Shown: piece by piece, positions 51,624 through 62,469 of the stretch
How the letters are laid out: each line of letters begins with the position of its first letter
How positions within the stretch are numbered: position 1 is the first letter of the stretch
The notes under the pieces: model-generated
The model's input: only the letters and a program-made list of their open reading frames with translations
Database searches by the model: none
Told to the model about the DNA's origin: nothing
Program-made: the position numbers and the translations under genes
Source of the DNA: Variovorax paradoxus
GTDB taxonomy: Bacteria; Pseudomonadota; Gammaproteobacteria; Burkholderiales; Burkholderiaceae_C
Direction of reading: 5' to 3'
DNA length: 64,000 bases
Assembly: GCA_016806145.1 (NCBI GenBank)
Contig: CP063166.1
Coordinates: forward strand, 4,030,001-4,094,000

Positions 51624-52511
51624 TCAATCCAGAAACGCCACCACGCGCCGGTTGAATTCCTCGGCCCGCTCGTACTGCACCCAATGCCCCGCGCCGTCGA
51701 CCACGGCGCCTTCGCGCTGCGGGCCCTCGGCCACGAGCCGCGCGACCAGCGCGCGCGAATCGGCGGTCACGTCGAACTCGCCCCAGAGGAACAGCTTGGG
51801 CCCGGGAATCTCGGCCAGCGCTGCCTGCAGGCCGCCGCGGCGCGACACCTCCTTGCTGCGAAAGCGCGTGCCGTGGCAGGCGATGTCGTGGATCTCGAAG
51901 GCCAGCGGATCGGCGCGCGACATGTCGTGCAGCATCAGCGCGCCGAGGTTGTGCAGCAGCGCGGCACGCTCCGCCTCGCGGTCCTGCGCGAGGCGCCAGT
52001 TGATCATCTCCACCGCCATGCGCCGCATCGTGCCGTGGCCGCCGCTGCCCACCAGCAGCATGCGGCGCACCGCGCGCCGGTGCAGCGCGAACTGCGAGGC
52101 CACCACGCCGCCGAAGGAGAAACCGCCGAGGTCGATCGGCGTGCCGGCGCCGATCAACGCATCGAGCGAGCCGGCCAGCGCCGCGAGCGAGGGCGCGAGC
52201 GGATGTTCGTCGGGCGCCGGCGGCGGCGGCGTGCCCGAATCGTTGAAGCCCGGCATGTCGGGCAGCCACAGCGCGCGCTCGGCCGACAGGGCCTCGGCAT
52301 TGCGCAGCCAGTGCATCCAGCTGCCGTGGCCGCCATGGAGCAGCACCAGCGGCGGATGGGCGCCGCCGTCGGCGGGACCGAAGCGGCGCCAGCGGACGCG
52401 CACGCCGGCCTGCTCGATGTCGTGGTGGGTCGACAGCGCATCGACGCGCGCGATGACGGCGCGGGCTTCGTCCTCGGTCGCGGCCGAGAGTCCGGACAGG
52501 CCCGCGCTCAT
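51624..52511 (-). CDS. Alpha/beta-hydrolase fold enzyme
   Basis: A 295-residue alpha/beta hydrolase with LLHGGHGSWMHW near residue 58, the nucleophile elbow GFSFGG near 128, an acid in LWGEFDVTADS near 240 and the base His in GAGHWVQYERAEEFN near 272. The pattern is that of meta-cleavage-product hydrolases or esterases. Its ATG overlaps the stop of the cytochrome b561 gene by 4 bases (ATGA), so translation is probably coupled. The link between a hydrolase and cytochrome b561 is not explained by known pathways. Confidence 0.88.
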   Translation of the reverse strand: MSAGLSGLSAATEDEARAVIARVDALSTHHDIEQAGVRVRWRRFGPADGGAHPPLVLLHGGHGSWMHWLRNAEALSAERALWLPDMPGFNDSGTPPPPAPDEHPLAPSLAALAGSLDALIGAGTPIDLGGFSFGGVVASQFALHRRAVRRMLLVGSGGHGTMRRMAVEMINWRLAQDREAERAALLHNLGALMLHDMSRADPLAFEIHDIACHGTRFRSKEVSRRGGLQAALAEIPGPKLFLWGEFDVTADSRALVARLVAEGPQREGAVVDGAGHWVQYERAEEFNRRVVAFLD

Positions 52512-53068
52512 GGCAGCATCCTCTGGAGTTCGGCCTCGCCATCGAGAAACTGGTGCTTGAGCGCACCGATCAGGTGCAGCGCGAACAGCCCATAGAGCAC
52601 ATAGCCGGCCCAGGTGTGGACGCCGCCCAGCACGGTGTGGAGGTTCTCCTTGGCGGCGGCCTCGATGTCCATGATCCAGCCGATGCGCGGCCATTCGAAC
52701 AGGCCGAACAGCTGCATCGGATGCGTGGCCGCATCCTTCCAGGCCGAGTCGTGCATCCAGCCCGACAGCGGCAGCGCGATCATCACGAGGTACAGCGCGC
52801 CATGGGCCGCGTGCGCGCCGATGCGTTCGAGCCGGCCATAGCTGCCGGGCATGGCCGGCGGACGGTGGGTGGCGCGCCACAGGATGCGCAGGATCACCAG
52901 CCCCAGCACGGTGATGCCGATCGACTTGTGGGTGTCGATGGCCGGGCGCACCCAGTCGTCGGGAAAGCGGTCGACCGAGAGGATCAGCGCGATGTTGACG
53001 ATCATCAGCAGTGCGATGATCCAGTGCAGCGCGATGGCGGTGCGTGTGTAGCGATGGTGAGGGGGCAT
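52508..53068 (-). CDS. Cytochrome b561
   Basis: A 186-residue inner-membrane di-haem cytochrome of the bacterial b561 family, with four predicted helices. Candidate haem ligands are His in IALHWIIAL near residue 15, His in DTHKSIGI near 47, His in HAAHGALYLVMI near 89 and His in LGGVHTWAGY near 149. Such proteins carry electrons between quinones and periplasmic or membrane partners, including superoxide in E. coli CybB. It begins at ATG 53066-53068 and is followed by a hydrolase gene with a 4-base overlap. Confidence 0.9.
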   Translation of the reverse strand: MPPHHRYTRTAIALHWIIALLMIVNIALILSVDRFPDDWVRPAIDTHKSIGITVLGLVILRILWRATHRPPAMPGSYGRLERIGAHAAHGALYLVMIALPLSGWMHDSAWKDAATHPMQLFGLFEWPRIGWIMDIEAAAKENLHTVLGGVHTWAGYVLYGLFALHLIGALKHQFLDGEAELQRMLP

Positions 53069-53198
53069 GCGGGAATTTTCGGCGGGAGTGCGACTCAGCC
53101 TGTCAGGCGCGCGATTGTCCGGTCTTCGGCCTCGGACATTCGAAACCGCCGGCCCGTTCCGTGCGTACACATTCCCATCGCCCTGGCGCCCCCCTGTC

Positions 53199-54689
53199 TT
53201 GAACGACCTGCTCCGCTCCGCCTTCGTCGCCGCGTCACCGCGACTCTCGCCCCCCGCCACGCCGCTGCGAAGCTGGCTCATCCATGGCGGCGTGCTGCTG
53301 CTGTGGGGCCTGCTGTTCGCCATGGCCTTCCGCCTGGGCAACGTGCAGGCCTGGTCGGTGGGCGTGGCCTACGTGCTCTACGACACGGTGCTGCTGCTGT
53401 TCGTCGGCTGGCAGACGCTCGCGATCCTGCGCCCGCGCGGCATCGCGCTGACCTCGGCGCCGCTGCCGCATCCCGCCGTGGCACCGCACCGCGCCACGCT
53501 CGGCGTGATCGTCGCCGCGCACGACGAGGCCGCGGTGCTGCCCGTGACCCTGGCCGCGCTGCTGGGCCAGACCGATGCGCCCGACCGCATCGTGATCGCC
53601 GACGACGGCTCGACCGACGGCACGGCCGAGTTGCTCACCACGCGCTACGGGCTCGAGGCGCCCGAGCCGGGGCAGCTCAGCGCCGCGAGCACCCTGCATC
53701 CCAACCTGCACTGGCTGCGGCTGCCGCACGGCGGCAAGGCGGTGGCGCTGAACGTCGCGGTGCTGTGCATCGACACCGAAACCGTGCTCACCGTCGACGG
53801 CGACACCCTGCTCGACGCGCATGCCATCGCCGCGGTACGCCGCGCCTTCTCGGACGAACCCGCGCTGGTGGCGGCCACCGGCGTCATCACGCCGGTGTGC
53901 AGCCGCACGCTGGGCGGTCGGCTGCTGCAGTGGTTCCAGACCTACGAGTACATCCGCAACTTCCTCTCGCGCTATGCCTGGATGCGCGTCGACGGCCTGC
54001 TGCTGATCTCGGGCGCCTTCGCGGGCTTCCGGCGCGACGCGGTGCGCGCGGTGGGCGGCTTCGACACCGACTGCCTGGTCGAGGACTACGAACTCATCCA
54101 CCGGCTGCACCGCCATGCCCAGGCGCACGGCCTCGACTGGCGCGTGCGCGTGCTCGGCGACGCGCAGGCGCGCACCGACGCGCCCAGCAGCGTGGGCGCC
54201 TTCCTGCGCCAGCGCCGGCGCTGGTTCGGCGGCTTCCTGCAGACCCAGTACTGGTACCGCGCGATGGTGGGCGACCGCCGCTACGGCTGGCTTGGCATCG
54301 CGATGCTGCCGGTCAAGGCCATCGACACCCTGCAGCCGCTGTACGGCCTCGCGGCCTTCGGCCTGCTCGTGATGTACCTGGTGCGCGGCGACTTCGGCGT
54401 GCTGCTGCCCGCGGCCGGCGTGATCGCCGCCAAGATCGTGCTCGACCTCTTCTTCCACCTGTGGTCGGTGCACCTGTACCGGCGCTGGGTCGGCCACGGC
54501 GGCGAGGCCGGCATGCTGCAGGCCTTCGCGGCCGCGCTGATCGAGCCCTTCACCTTCCAGCTGCTGCGCCACACGGGCGCGGCCTGGGGCTGGTGGACCT
54601 TCCTGACCGGTCGCGGCACCTGGGGCCGGCAGCAGCGCGTCGGGCTGGTCGATGCCGACGGCGCCGAGCGCCGCGGCGATCAGAAGTAG
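53199..54689 (+). CDS. Membrane-bound family 2 glycosyltransferase
   Basis: A 496-residue protein with two N-terminal membrane helices (about residues 25-70), a GT2 domain and C-terminal helices. The GT motifs are LGVIVAAHDEAAVLP near 100, ADDGSTDGT near 130, TVDGDTLLD (DxD) near 192, and the acceptor-site EDYE and RRRWFGGFLQTQYW (Q/RxxRW-like) near 300-345. This is the hyaluronan/cellulose synthase-like processive group. The start is uncertain: I use the TTG at 53199 because upstream codons back to the ATG at 53067 look non-coding (poor G/C third bases) and that ATG overlaps the divergent cytochrome gene start. It overlaps the convergent dioxygenase gene by 10 bases. Confidence 0.85.
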   Translation: MNDLLRSAFVAASPRLSPPATPLRSWLIHGGVLLLWGLLFAMAFRLGNVQAWSVGVAYVLYDTVLLLFVGWQTLAILRPRGIALTSAPLPHPAVAPHRATLGVIVAAHDEAAVLPVTLAALLGQTDAPDRIVIADDGSTDGTAELLTTRYGLEAPEPGQLSAASTLHPNLHWLRLPHGGKAVALNVAVLCIDTETVLTVDGDTLLDAHAIAAVRRAFSDEPALVAATGVITPVCSRTLGGRLLQWFQTYEYIRNFLSRYAWMRVDGLLLISGAFAGFRRDAVRAVGGFDTDCLVEDYELIHRLHRHAQAHGLDWRVRVLGDAQARTDAPSSVGAFLRQRRRWFGGFLQTQYWYRAMVGDRRYGWLGIAMLPVKAIDTLQPLYGLAAFGLLVMYLVRGDFGVLLPAAGVIAAKIVLDLFFHLWSVHLYRRWVGHGGEAGMLQAFAAALIEPFTFQLLRHTGAAWGWWTFLTGRGTWGRQQRVGLVDADGAERRGDQK

Positions 54690-55510
54690 CCGGCGCCGCC
54701 GAAGCGGTAGCTCGACACCACGAGGCCGCCCATGAAGGCCTCCTCGTGATAGACGCGCTCGCCCGCCTCCTGCTCGGCCGCGCCCACCGCCACCATCAGC
54801 GGAATCAGGTGCTCCTCGCGCGGATGCGCCATGCGCGCCGAGGGTGCGGCGGCCCAGTCCCGCAGGCGCTGCACGCGCTGCGCCGGCGCGGCCTCGACCG
54901 AGGTGGCATCGAGCCAGTCGCCGAAGGCCTTCGACACGCCATGCGCCTGGGGCCCGAAGTTGCGCAGGTTGTGATAGCTCAGGCCGCTGCCGACGATCAG
55001 CACGTCCTCGTCGCGCAGCGGCGCGAGCGCGCGGCCCAGCGCGATGTGTTCGGCCGGATCGAGCCCGCGGCGCAGCGACAGCTGGACCACCGGCACCTCG
55101 GCCTGCGGATAGATCGCGGCCATCGGCGAGAACATGCCGTGGTCGTAGCCGCGCTCGGGATCGACGGCCGCCGGCAGGCCGGCCGCGGCGATCAGCGCCT
55201 GCACGCGCTGCGCGAGCTCGGGCGAGCCGGGCGCGTCGTAGTGCACCTCGTAGGTGTGGGCCGGGAAGCCGCCGTAGTCGTAGATCATCGGCGGGCGCGG
55301 ATTGCCCTGCACCGTGAACACCGGCGCCTCCCAGTGGGCCGACACCATGAGGATGGCCTTGGGCGTGCGGCCGAGCTGGCGCGGCATGTCGGCCAGCGCG
55401 GCGGCGAGCCGGTCGTAGGTGGCGCCCATCTCGCGCTTCATCCAGGGCCAGGGGCCGCCGCCGTGCGAGATGAAGTAGGTGGGCAGGCGATTGGGGTTGT
55501 CGTGGGTCAT
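54680..55510 (-). CDS. DODA-family extradiol dioxygenase (class III, YgiD-like)
   Basis: A 276-residue LigB-type dioxygenase related to 4,5-DOPA dioxygenase and E. coli YgiD. Candidate metal ligands and base are His in FISHGGGPW near residue 16, His in SAHWEAP near 59, His in YDHGMFSPM near 123 and His in HPREEHLIPL near 235. It would open a catechol ring with iron or zinc. It is divergent from a LysR gene with palindromes between them and converges on the glycosyltransferase gene. Confidence 0.9.
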   Translation of the reverse strand: MTHDNPNRLPTYFISHGGGPWPWMKREMGATYDRLAAALADMPRQLGRTPKAILMVSAHWEAPVFTVQGNPRPPMIYDYGGFPAHTYEVHYDAPGSPELAQRVQALIAAAGLPAAVDPERGYDHGMFSPMAAIYPQAEVPVVQLSLRRGLDPAEHIALGRALAPLRDEDVLIVGSGLSYHNLRNFGPQAHGVSKAFGDWLDATSVEAAPAQRVQRLRDWAAAPSARMAHPREEHLIPLMVAVGAAEQEAGERVYHEEAFMGGLVVSSYRFGGAGYF

Positions 55511-55548
55511 GTCGTTGCTTCCTTGAAGGCGTTGCGTCGACTGTAGAT

Positions 55549-55591
55549 ATTTCCTGCGAGGAAATCGACAGGCTACGATTCATCGAATCGT
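55549..55591. promoter_or_regulatory. Two palindromes between dioxygenase and LysR genes
   Basis: ATTTCCT-GCG-AGGAAAT (55549-55565) and ACGATTC-ATC-GAATCGT (55575-55591) are perfect 7-3-7 palindromes with centres 26 bases apart. They fill the 101-base gap between the divergent DODA and LysR genes and are good candidate LysR binding sites, one for regulation and one for activation. Confidence 0.6.
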
Positions 55592-55611
55592 TTCTCCAGA
55601 GGAAATCATCG

Positions 55612-56556
55612 ATGGACCGCATGACCAGCCTGCGCGTGTTCCGCGAGGTCGTCGAATCGGGCAGCTTCGTGGCCGCCGCCGAGCGGCTCGGGCTGTCGGC
55701 GCCGATGGCCAGCAAGCACGTGGCGCAGCTCGAGAAGTCGCTGGGCGCGCGCCTGCTGCACCGCTCGAGCCGCCACCTGAGCCTGACCGAGGCCGGCACC
55801 GCCTGGTACGAGCAGAGCCGGCGCGCGCTCGACCTGCTCGACGCCGCCGAGGCCGCGATCGGCCAGACCCGCGAGGCGCCGCGCGGCCAGCTCAAGCTCA
55901 GCGCGCCCGTGTGGTGCGCCACCGCGCGCTTCGCGCGGGTGCTGGCCGACTACCGCGAGCGCTATCCCGAGGTGCTGCTCGACATCCACCTCGAGAACCG
56001 CAAGGTCGACCTCGCGGCCGACGGCTACGACCTCGCGCTGCGCGCCACGCAGGAGCCCTCGCTCGCGCTGATCGCGCGGCCGCTGTGCCGCGTGCCCTTC
56101 TTCCTCGCGGGCACGCCCGAGTACCTCGCGCGCATGGGCGGCGTGCCGGCACTGCCAGCCGAGGTGGCGCGGCTCGGCGCGATCGTGCCGAGCTACGTGG
56201 CGCTCGACCATCTCGCGCTGCAGGGGCCGGGCGGGCGCATGTTCCCGCTGCGGCTCACGCCGGTCATGCGCTCGGACGACACCACGCTCACGCTGCATGC
56301 GGTGCGCGCGGGCATGGGCGTGGCGTTCATGCCGGGCTGGCTGCTCGAGGACGACCTCGCGCAGGGCCGGCTGGTGCGCCTGTTGCCCGACCACGAACCG
56401 CACCCGGTGACGCTGTTCGCGGTCTACACCAGCCGCCAGTACATGGCGCCCAAGCTGCGTACTTTCATAGACTTCCTCGGCGAGCGGCTCGCGGCGCTCG
56501 AACCAAAGACCGCGCCCGTTCCCGCCGGTTCGTCGCGCAAACCACGCAGAAGCTGA
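55612..56556 (+). CDS. LysR-family regulator (DsdC/PecT-like group)
   Basis: A 314-residue LysR regulator with the winged helix at residues 1-60 (MDRMTSLRVFREVVESGSFVAA, LSAPMASKHVAQLEKSLGARLL) and the RHLSLTEAG motif near 60, then an effector domain from about 90. It is divergent from the DODA-type dioxygenase gene (101 bases apart), which it probably controls. The C-terminal tail is basic. Confidence 0.92.
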   Translation: MDRMTSLRVFREVVESGSFVAAAERLGLSAPMASKHVAQLEKSLGARLLHRSSRHLSLTEAGTAWYEQSRRALDLLDAAEAAIGQTREAPRGQLKLSAPVWCATARFARVLADYRERYPEVLLDIHLENRKVDLAADGYDLALRATQEPSLALIARPLCRVPFFLAGTPEYLARMGGVPALPAEVARLGAIVPSYVALDHLALQGPGGRMFPLRLTPVMRSDDTTLTLHAVRAGMGVAFMPGWLLEDDLAQGRLVRLLPDHEPHPVTLFAVYTSRQYMAPKLRTFIDFLGERLAALEPKTAPVPAGSSRKPRRS

Positions 56557-56628
56557 AGAAACGCACCTTTTCAGGGCAAGGTCATGCGCTCGCGGCTACA
56601 GTCTTCGGCTCTTCGGGAGAGTCAGTCC

Positions 56629-58488
<1,860 letters not shown>

Positions 58489-58514
58489 GCCTCGCAACCG
58501 CCTGGCCTGACCGA

Positions 58515-58943
58515 TCAGGTCGGCAGCGCCCCAGCCTCGTACTGCGCCACGAACTCCCCGCTCGGCGGGATCGGCTTGATGATGTCGATCAGCACCCCGT
58601 TCGGGTCGCTGGTGATGAAGTGGCGCTGGCCGAAGGCCTCGTCGCGCAGCGGCAGCAGCACCGGCAGGCCGGCCGCGGCCAGACGGTCGTGCACCGCGTC
58701 GGGATCGTCCACCTCGAAGTTCAACAGCAGCCCGCCCGCTACCTTGCCGCGGCCCGCGGCGGGAATGGTCTCGTGCCGGCCGTCGAGCACCGCGAGGTTG
58801 ACCGAGGGCTCGCCCTCCAGTTGCAGGTGCACGTACCAGTCGCTCGTGAACAGCGGCGCGAAGCCGAAGTGGCGCTGGTAGAAGTCCGCCGTGCCGGCGA
58901 CGTCGTGGGTCATGATGACCGGGTAGTAGCTCGTGACTTTCAT
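58515..58943 (-). CDS. VOC-superfamily (glyoxalase-like) protein
   Basis: A 142-residue single VOC module. Pattern: [23 protein letters not shown] near residue 7, [18 protein letters not shown] near 38, [17 protein letters not shown] near 72 and [18 protein letters not shown] near 107. Metal ligands are not clearly complete, so it may be a glyoxalase, a drug- or toxin-binding protein, or an isomerase. It is divergent from a TetR gene with two copies of a palindrome between them, so it is probably the repressor's target. Confidence 0.85.
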   Translation of the reverse strand: MKVTSYYPVIMTHDVAGTADFYQRHFGFAPLFTSDWYVHLQLEGEPSVNLAVLDGRHETIPAAGRGKVAGGLLLNFEVDDPDAVHDRLAAAGLPVLLPLRDEAFGQRHFITSDPNGVLIDIIKPIPPSGEFVAQYEAGALPT

Positions 58944-58982
58944 GAGGGCTCCTTGAAGGGCTGGAACGGAAGGCTGGAACTG

Positions 58983-59032
58983 ACATACATTCTGTATGTT
59001 TGATTGAATATACATACATACAGACTGCATGT
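58983..59032. promoter_or_regulatory. Two TetR operator copies
   Basis: ACATACA-TTC-TGTATGT (58983-58999, perfect) and ACATACA-GAC-TGCATGT (59016-59032, one mismatch) have centres 33 bases apart, about three helical turns. They fill the gap between the divergent VOC and TetR genes, and the second touches the TetR start at 59035. This is a classical arrangement for a self-regulating TetR repressor. Confidence 0.82.
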
Positions 59033-59034
59033 AA

Positions 59035-59655
59035 ATGACCTCCAAGATCATCCGGACCAACAAGGAGCGCACCGAGACCACGCGGCAGGCGCTGACCGAG
59101 GCGGCGCGCGCCCTCTTCGTCGACCAGGGCTATGGCCAGACCTCGACGCCCGACATCGTGGCCGCGGCCGGCATCACGCGCGGCGCGCTCTACCACCACT
59201 ACGCCGACAAGCGCGACCTGTTCCGCCATGTGCTCGAACAGGAATCGCGCGCGGTGGCCGCCGAGATCGCGGCCGCCACGCCCGGGGCGCTGGCGCCGCG
59301 CGAGGCGCTGCTGGCCGGCAGCGACGCCTACCTGCGCGCGATGACGGTGCCGGGCCGCACCCGGCTGCTGCTGATCGACGGGCCGGCCGTGCTCGGCATG
59401 GCGGAGATCATGGCGATGGACGACGCGAACGCCGCCCATTCGCTGCGCCAGGGACTGGCCGAGGCCAACATGGGCCGCGGCGAGGTCTCGCTCGATGCGC
59501 TCTCGCAGCTGCTGTCGGCCGCCTTCGACCGCGCCGCGCTCGAGATCGACGCGGGCGCCGACGCCACCGAGGTGCGCGACGCGATGCGCTGGCTGCTGCA
59601 ACAAGCGCTCGGCGTGGAAGCGCCTGCAAAACCCACGCCGAGGCGCAAAAGCTAA
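59035..59655 (+). CDS. TetR-family repressor
   Basis: A 206-residue TetR regulator. The helix-turn-helix is at about residues 15-60 ([48 protein letters not shown]), a strong family signature, and the ligand-binding helices follow. It should repress itself and the divergent VOC gene. The start codon lies two bases after an operator half-site, and no ribosome site is visible, so the mRNA may be nearly leaderless. Confidence 0.93.
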   Translation: MTSKIIRTNKERTETTRQALTEAARALFVDQGYGQTSTPDIVAAAGITRGALYHHYADKRDLFRHVLEQESRAVAAEIAAATPGALAPREALLAGSDAYLRAMTVPGRTRLLLIDGPAVLGMAEIMAMDDANAAHSLRQGLAEANMGRGEVSLDALSQLLSAAFDRAALEIDAGADATEVRDAMRWLLQQALGVEAPAKPTPRRKS

Positions 59656-59663
59656 AGCTAGAG

Positions 59664-61553
59664 CTAGACGATCCCGCGCCCGCCCATGCGCACCGGCCAG
59701 CGCGCGACCGTGCCGCGCTGCATCGATTCGAGCGTGGTCTGCGTGAAGACGTTGATGCTCACGTGGCGCGCGAGGTAGCGCTCGAGCACGAGCCCGAACA
59801 GGTAGGGGCTGGCGCCCGAGAAGCCCTGCTCGTCCACGCTCAGCGTGCAGGCCACGCCACGGCCGTAGACCAGCGGCCCGTGGCCCGGCAGCCGGCGCGT
59901 GACCGGCGCGATGCGCGAGCCCACGAGCGCGTCGACCTGCCGCCGCATGGCCTCGTCGTCGGCCGCGACGAACAGCCGCAGCATGTCGCGCAGCGCCTGC
60001 GCGCCCTCGTGCCGCGGCATGCCGGCCAGCGGCAGGTGGTTGAAGCCCAGTTGCCGGATCAGCCGCCAGGCGATCTCGCGCTGCGCGAACGGCGGCCGGG
60101 GCGTGCTCGGCGGGCGCACCAGACCCACCGCCGACACCGGCATCGACTCGGCCGCCGCGAGATCGGCACGGCCGTTGCGCGGCACCAGGCACGGCAGGTC
60201 GCGGTTGGTGAGCCAGGCCTGCGCCCACAGGCTGCGCAGGCCTTCGGGGTACGGCGCCTCGTGCTGGTCGACCAGCGACACGAACACCTCGGTGCCCACG
60301 TACGGCGTGCGCGTGCCGTGGCGCCGCGCGGTGTCCGACACCAGCCGCGGCTCGCGCCGCAGCGAGAAGTAGCGCCCGTGGTTGCCCTCGTCCTCGTTGA
60401 GCGTCTGGTAGAGCGGGCGGAACGGCGTCGGGGCCGTGCGGCCCGCCTGCTGGCCCGTCAGCTGCTCGACCGCGTAGACCTCGAAGTCGAGCGGGCGCGA
60501 GCGGTCGGGCACGAGGTGGAACTCGGTGCGCGCGGCATCGAGTTCGATGCGGTCGGTATGGCGCGGGAACAGGTTGACCACCGGCGTGGCGAACAGCGCG
60601 AACTGCGCCGCGTCGACCAGGCCCTGCGCGATGGCCGGGCCCTGGGGAGCCCGCGCGAGCAGCACCACGATCTCGGCCTCGCGCCCCTCGATGCGCGCGA
60701 GGCCCGGCGCGAGCTGCGTCAGCGTGAAGAAGAGGAAGCGCTCGGGACAGGCGAAGTACTCGTGCAGCAGGTTGTGGCCATGGAGGCCGTTCCATGTCGG
60801 CGGCAGCAGGCCTTCGCCGGGCTCGAGCCCCTCGTGCACCAGCGCCTCGTGCACGACCACGTGCGGGCGCTCGCCGAGCCGCCCGGGCGCGCCCGTGACC
60901 GTGGCGACGGCCGCGGTGTGCAGCAGCTCGAACAGGTGCGAGGCCAGGCGCGCATCGCCGACCAGGCAGACCGGCAGCCGGTCGAGCCCGGCCAGCGCCG
61001 AGAAGCCCAGCGGTCCGATCGTGCGCAGGCGCAGCCGCAGCGCGCCGCCGACCTGCACCTGCGGCGGCAGATGGCGCTCGAGCGCCGGCAGGTCGGGCGG
61101 CGCGCCCGTGAGGCTGGCCTGCGCGATCTCGAGCGGCCACAGCGTCACGGCCTGGCTCGAGCGGAACTCGCACGGCGTCTGCTCGCCCGGCGCCACCTTC
61201 GCATGGAAGGCCGTGCCGCGCGGCACGACGAAGCCGCGCCGCAGGTCGCCCTCGGTCGCGCTCGGATGCAGCTGCGCCACCGCCATCGAGGGCGTGGGAC
61301 TCAGGTAGTGGGGATGCATCACCTCGAGCAGCCGCTGCGTGAAGCGCGGGAACTCGGCATCGAGCTTGATGCGCATGCGCGCCGACAGGAAGCTGAAGGC
61401 CTCGATCAGCCGCTCGACATGGGGATCGGCCACCTCGATGCCCTGCATGCCGAGCCGGTGCGCGATCTTCGGATGGGCGGCGGCGAACTCGGCCGCGGCC
61501 TCGCGCATGTAGGCCAGTTCCTGGTTGTAGGCCTCGAGCATTCGGGGGTCCAT
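59664..61553 (-). CDS. tssF: Type VI secretion baseplate subunit TssF
   Basis: A 629-residue TssF (ImpG/VasA), part of the T6SS baseplate wedge with TssE, TssG and TssK. The N-terminus MLEAYNQELAYMREAAAEFAAAHPKIAHRLG and the segment ADPHVERLIEAFSFLSARMRIKLDAEFPRFTQRLLEVMHPHYL are typical of the family, and length is normal. It follows tssE by 19 bases. The next gene downstream is the convergent TetR gene 8 bases away; tssG, which normally follows tssF, is not there. Confidence 0.95.
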   Translation of the reverse strand: MDPRMLEAYNQELAYMREAAAEFAAAHPKIAHRLGMQGIEVADPHVERLIEAFSFLSARMRIKLDAEFPRFTQRLLEVMHPHYLSPTPSMAVAQLHPSATEGDLRRGFVVPRGTAFHAKVAPGEQTPCEFRSSQAVTLWPLEIAQASLTGAPPDLPALERHLPPQVQVGGALRLRLRTIGPLGFSALAGLDRLPVCLVGDARLASHLFELLHTAAVATVTGAPGRLGERPHVVVHEALVHEGLEPGEGLLPPTWNGLHGHNLLHEYFACPERFLFFTLTQLAPGLARIEGREAEIVVLLARAPQGPAIAQGLVDAAQFALFATPVVNLFPRHTDRIELDAARTEFHLVPDRSRPLDFEVYAVEQLTGQQAGRTAPTPFRPLYQTLNEDEGNHGRYFSLRREPRLVSDTARRHGTRTPYVGTEVFVSLVDQHEAPYPEGLRSLWAQAWLTNRDLPCLVPRNGRADLAAAESMPVSAVGLVRPPSTPRPPFAQREIAWRLIRQLGFNHLPLAGMPRHEGAQALRDMLRLFVAADDEAMRRQVDALVGSRIAPVTRRLPGHGPLVYGRGVACTLSVDEQGFSGASPYLFGLVLERYLARHVSINVFTQTTLESMQRGTVARWPVRMGGRGIV

Positions 61554-61572
61554 GGCGGGCGCTCCCGGGGTC

Positions 61573-62133
61573 TCAACGTTCGACAGGGGTCATGCGCACG
61601 CGGCGCGACTCGAGGTCCACCGTGCCGTGCACCATGAACTCGAGCGGACAGGGCCGATGGTCGATCAGCGCATGGATCTCGAAGCGCAGTTCGTTGCCCG
61701 GGTCGTCCGCGCCGGCCAGCGGCACGATGCGCAGCGAGTCGGCAACCAGGCGCGGTTCGTAGTCGCGGATCGCGCGCCGCAGCATGCGTTCGAGTTCGCT
61801 CCAGCGCCGCTGCGGGGCATGGCCGCCCGCGAACGCGGGCACGCCGAAGTTCAGCGTGGAGGCCGCGGCCAGCGCGTGGCGCGCGCGGTCGATGCGGTCC
61901 TCGGCGCTGGTGGTGTTGAGCAGGAAGGAGAGGTCGCGCCGCACGATCTCGCGCAGGCGCGCGGGGCTCGCCGCCGCGTCGGACATGGTGTCTCGCCGCT
62001 GGCCCGGCGCCTCGTCGCGCAGGCGGTCGAACAGCGTGGGCAGGAGCCACGCATGCGGGCGCCGCGCAGGCGCATGGCCCGCTCGCGCCACGCGCGCGCC
62101 GGGATGCATGGGGTCGATGAAATCGTCGGACAT
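61573..62133 (-). CDS. tssE: Type VI secretion baseplate subunit TssE (gp25-like)
   Basis: A 186-residue TssE, the phage gp25-like baseplate protein that helps start sheath assembly. It shows the LLPTLFDRLRDEAPGQ segment near residue 29, the LREIVRRDLSFLLNTTSAEDRI block near 60 and STLNFGVPAFAGG near 92, matching the family; the later HGTVDLESRRVRMTPVE ends the fold. The N-terminal 25 residues are a basic extension. No tssB, tssC or hcp lies upstream; the region to the right holds a short peptide gene on the other strand. Confidence 0.92.
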   Translation of the reverse strand: MSDDFIDPMHPGARVARAGHAPARRPHAWLLPTLFDRLRDEAPGQRRDTMSDAAASPARLREIVRRDLSFLLNTTSAEDRIDRARHALAAASTLNFGVPAFAGGHAPQRRWSELERMLRRAIRDYEPRLVADSLRIVPLAGADDPGNELRFEIHALIDHRPCPLEFMVHGTVDLESRRVRMTPVER

Positions 62134-62356
62134 GGTCGCTACCTCCGCAAAGGCCGCCGAGTGTGGCGGCCCGCGCGATGCGGCAGTGCAAACAATGGTC
62201 ACGCCGCCGCGCGCCGGCGCAGACAGGCCGCGGAAGCGGGAGATATGTCATGCGCGGCCCCGCGAGTCCTACAGAACCCGCCGCCCCCCGCCGACACCTC
62301 CCCCACCCCTCGCGCAGTGATGCTGGGACCATCGTCAACAACGTGGAGTGCTCGCG

Positions 62357-62431
62357 GTGAATTCCATCATTTACATCGTCGGTCTGGTCGTCGTGGTCGT
62401 GGCCGTGCTTTCGTTCTTCGGCCTGCGCTGA
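62357..62431 (+). CDS. 24-residue single-helix membrane peptide
   Basis: A very short gene: GTG start, then VNSIIYIVGLVVVVVAVLSF, ending FGLR. GGAG lies 8 bases before the GTG (62345-62348). The peptide is almost wholly one hydrophobic helix with a C-terminal Arg, which would sit in the inner membrane. I recall very similar tiny proteins in related bacteria, but no function. A bidirectional terminator follows at 62470-62498. It is divergent from tssE, whose start lies 223 bases to the left. Confidence 0.65.
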   Translation: MNSIIYIVGLVVVVVAVLSFFGLR

Positions 62432-62469
62432 AAGACCTCAGTCCCCCTCGAACCATCCACACGTCAGAA

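Noticed and set aside
53067..53198. ATG at 53067 as start of the glycosyltransferase
   Set aside because: Codons in this stretch have poor G/C third positions, and the ATG overlaps the divergent cytochrome b561 start, leaving no room for either promoter.
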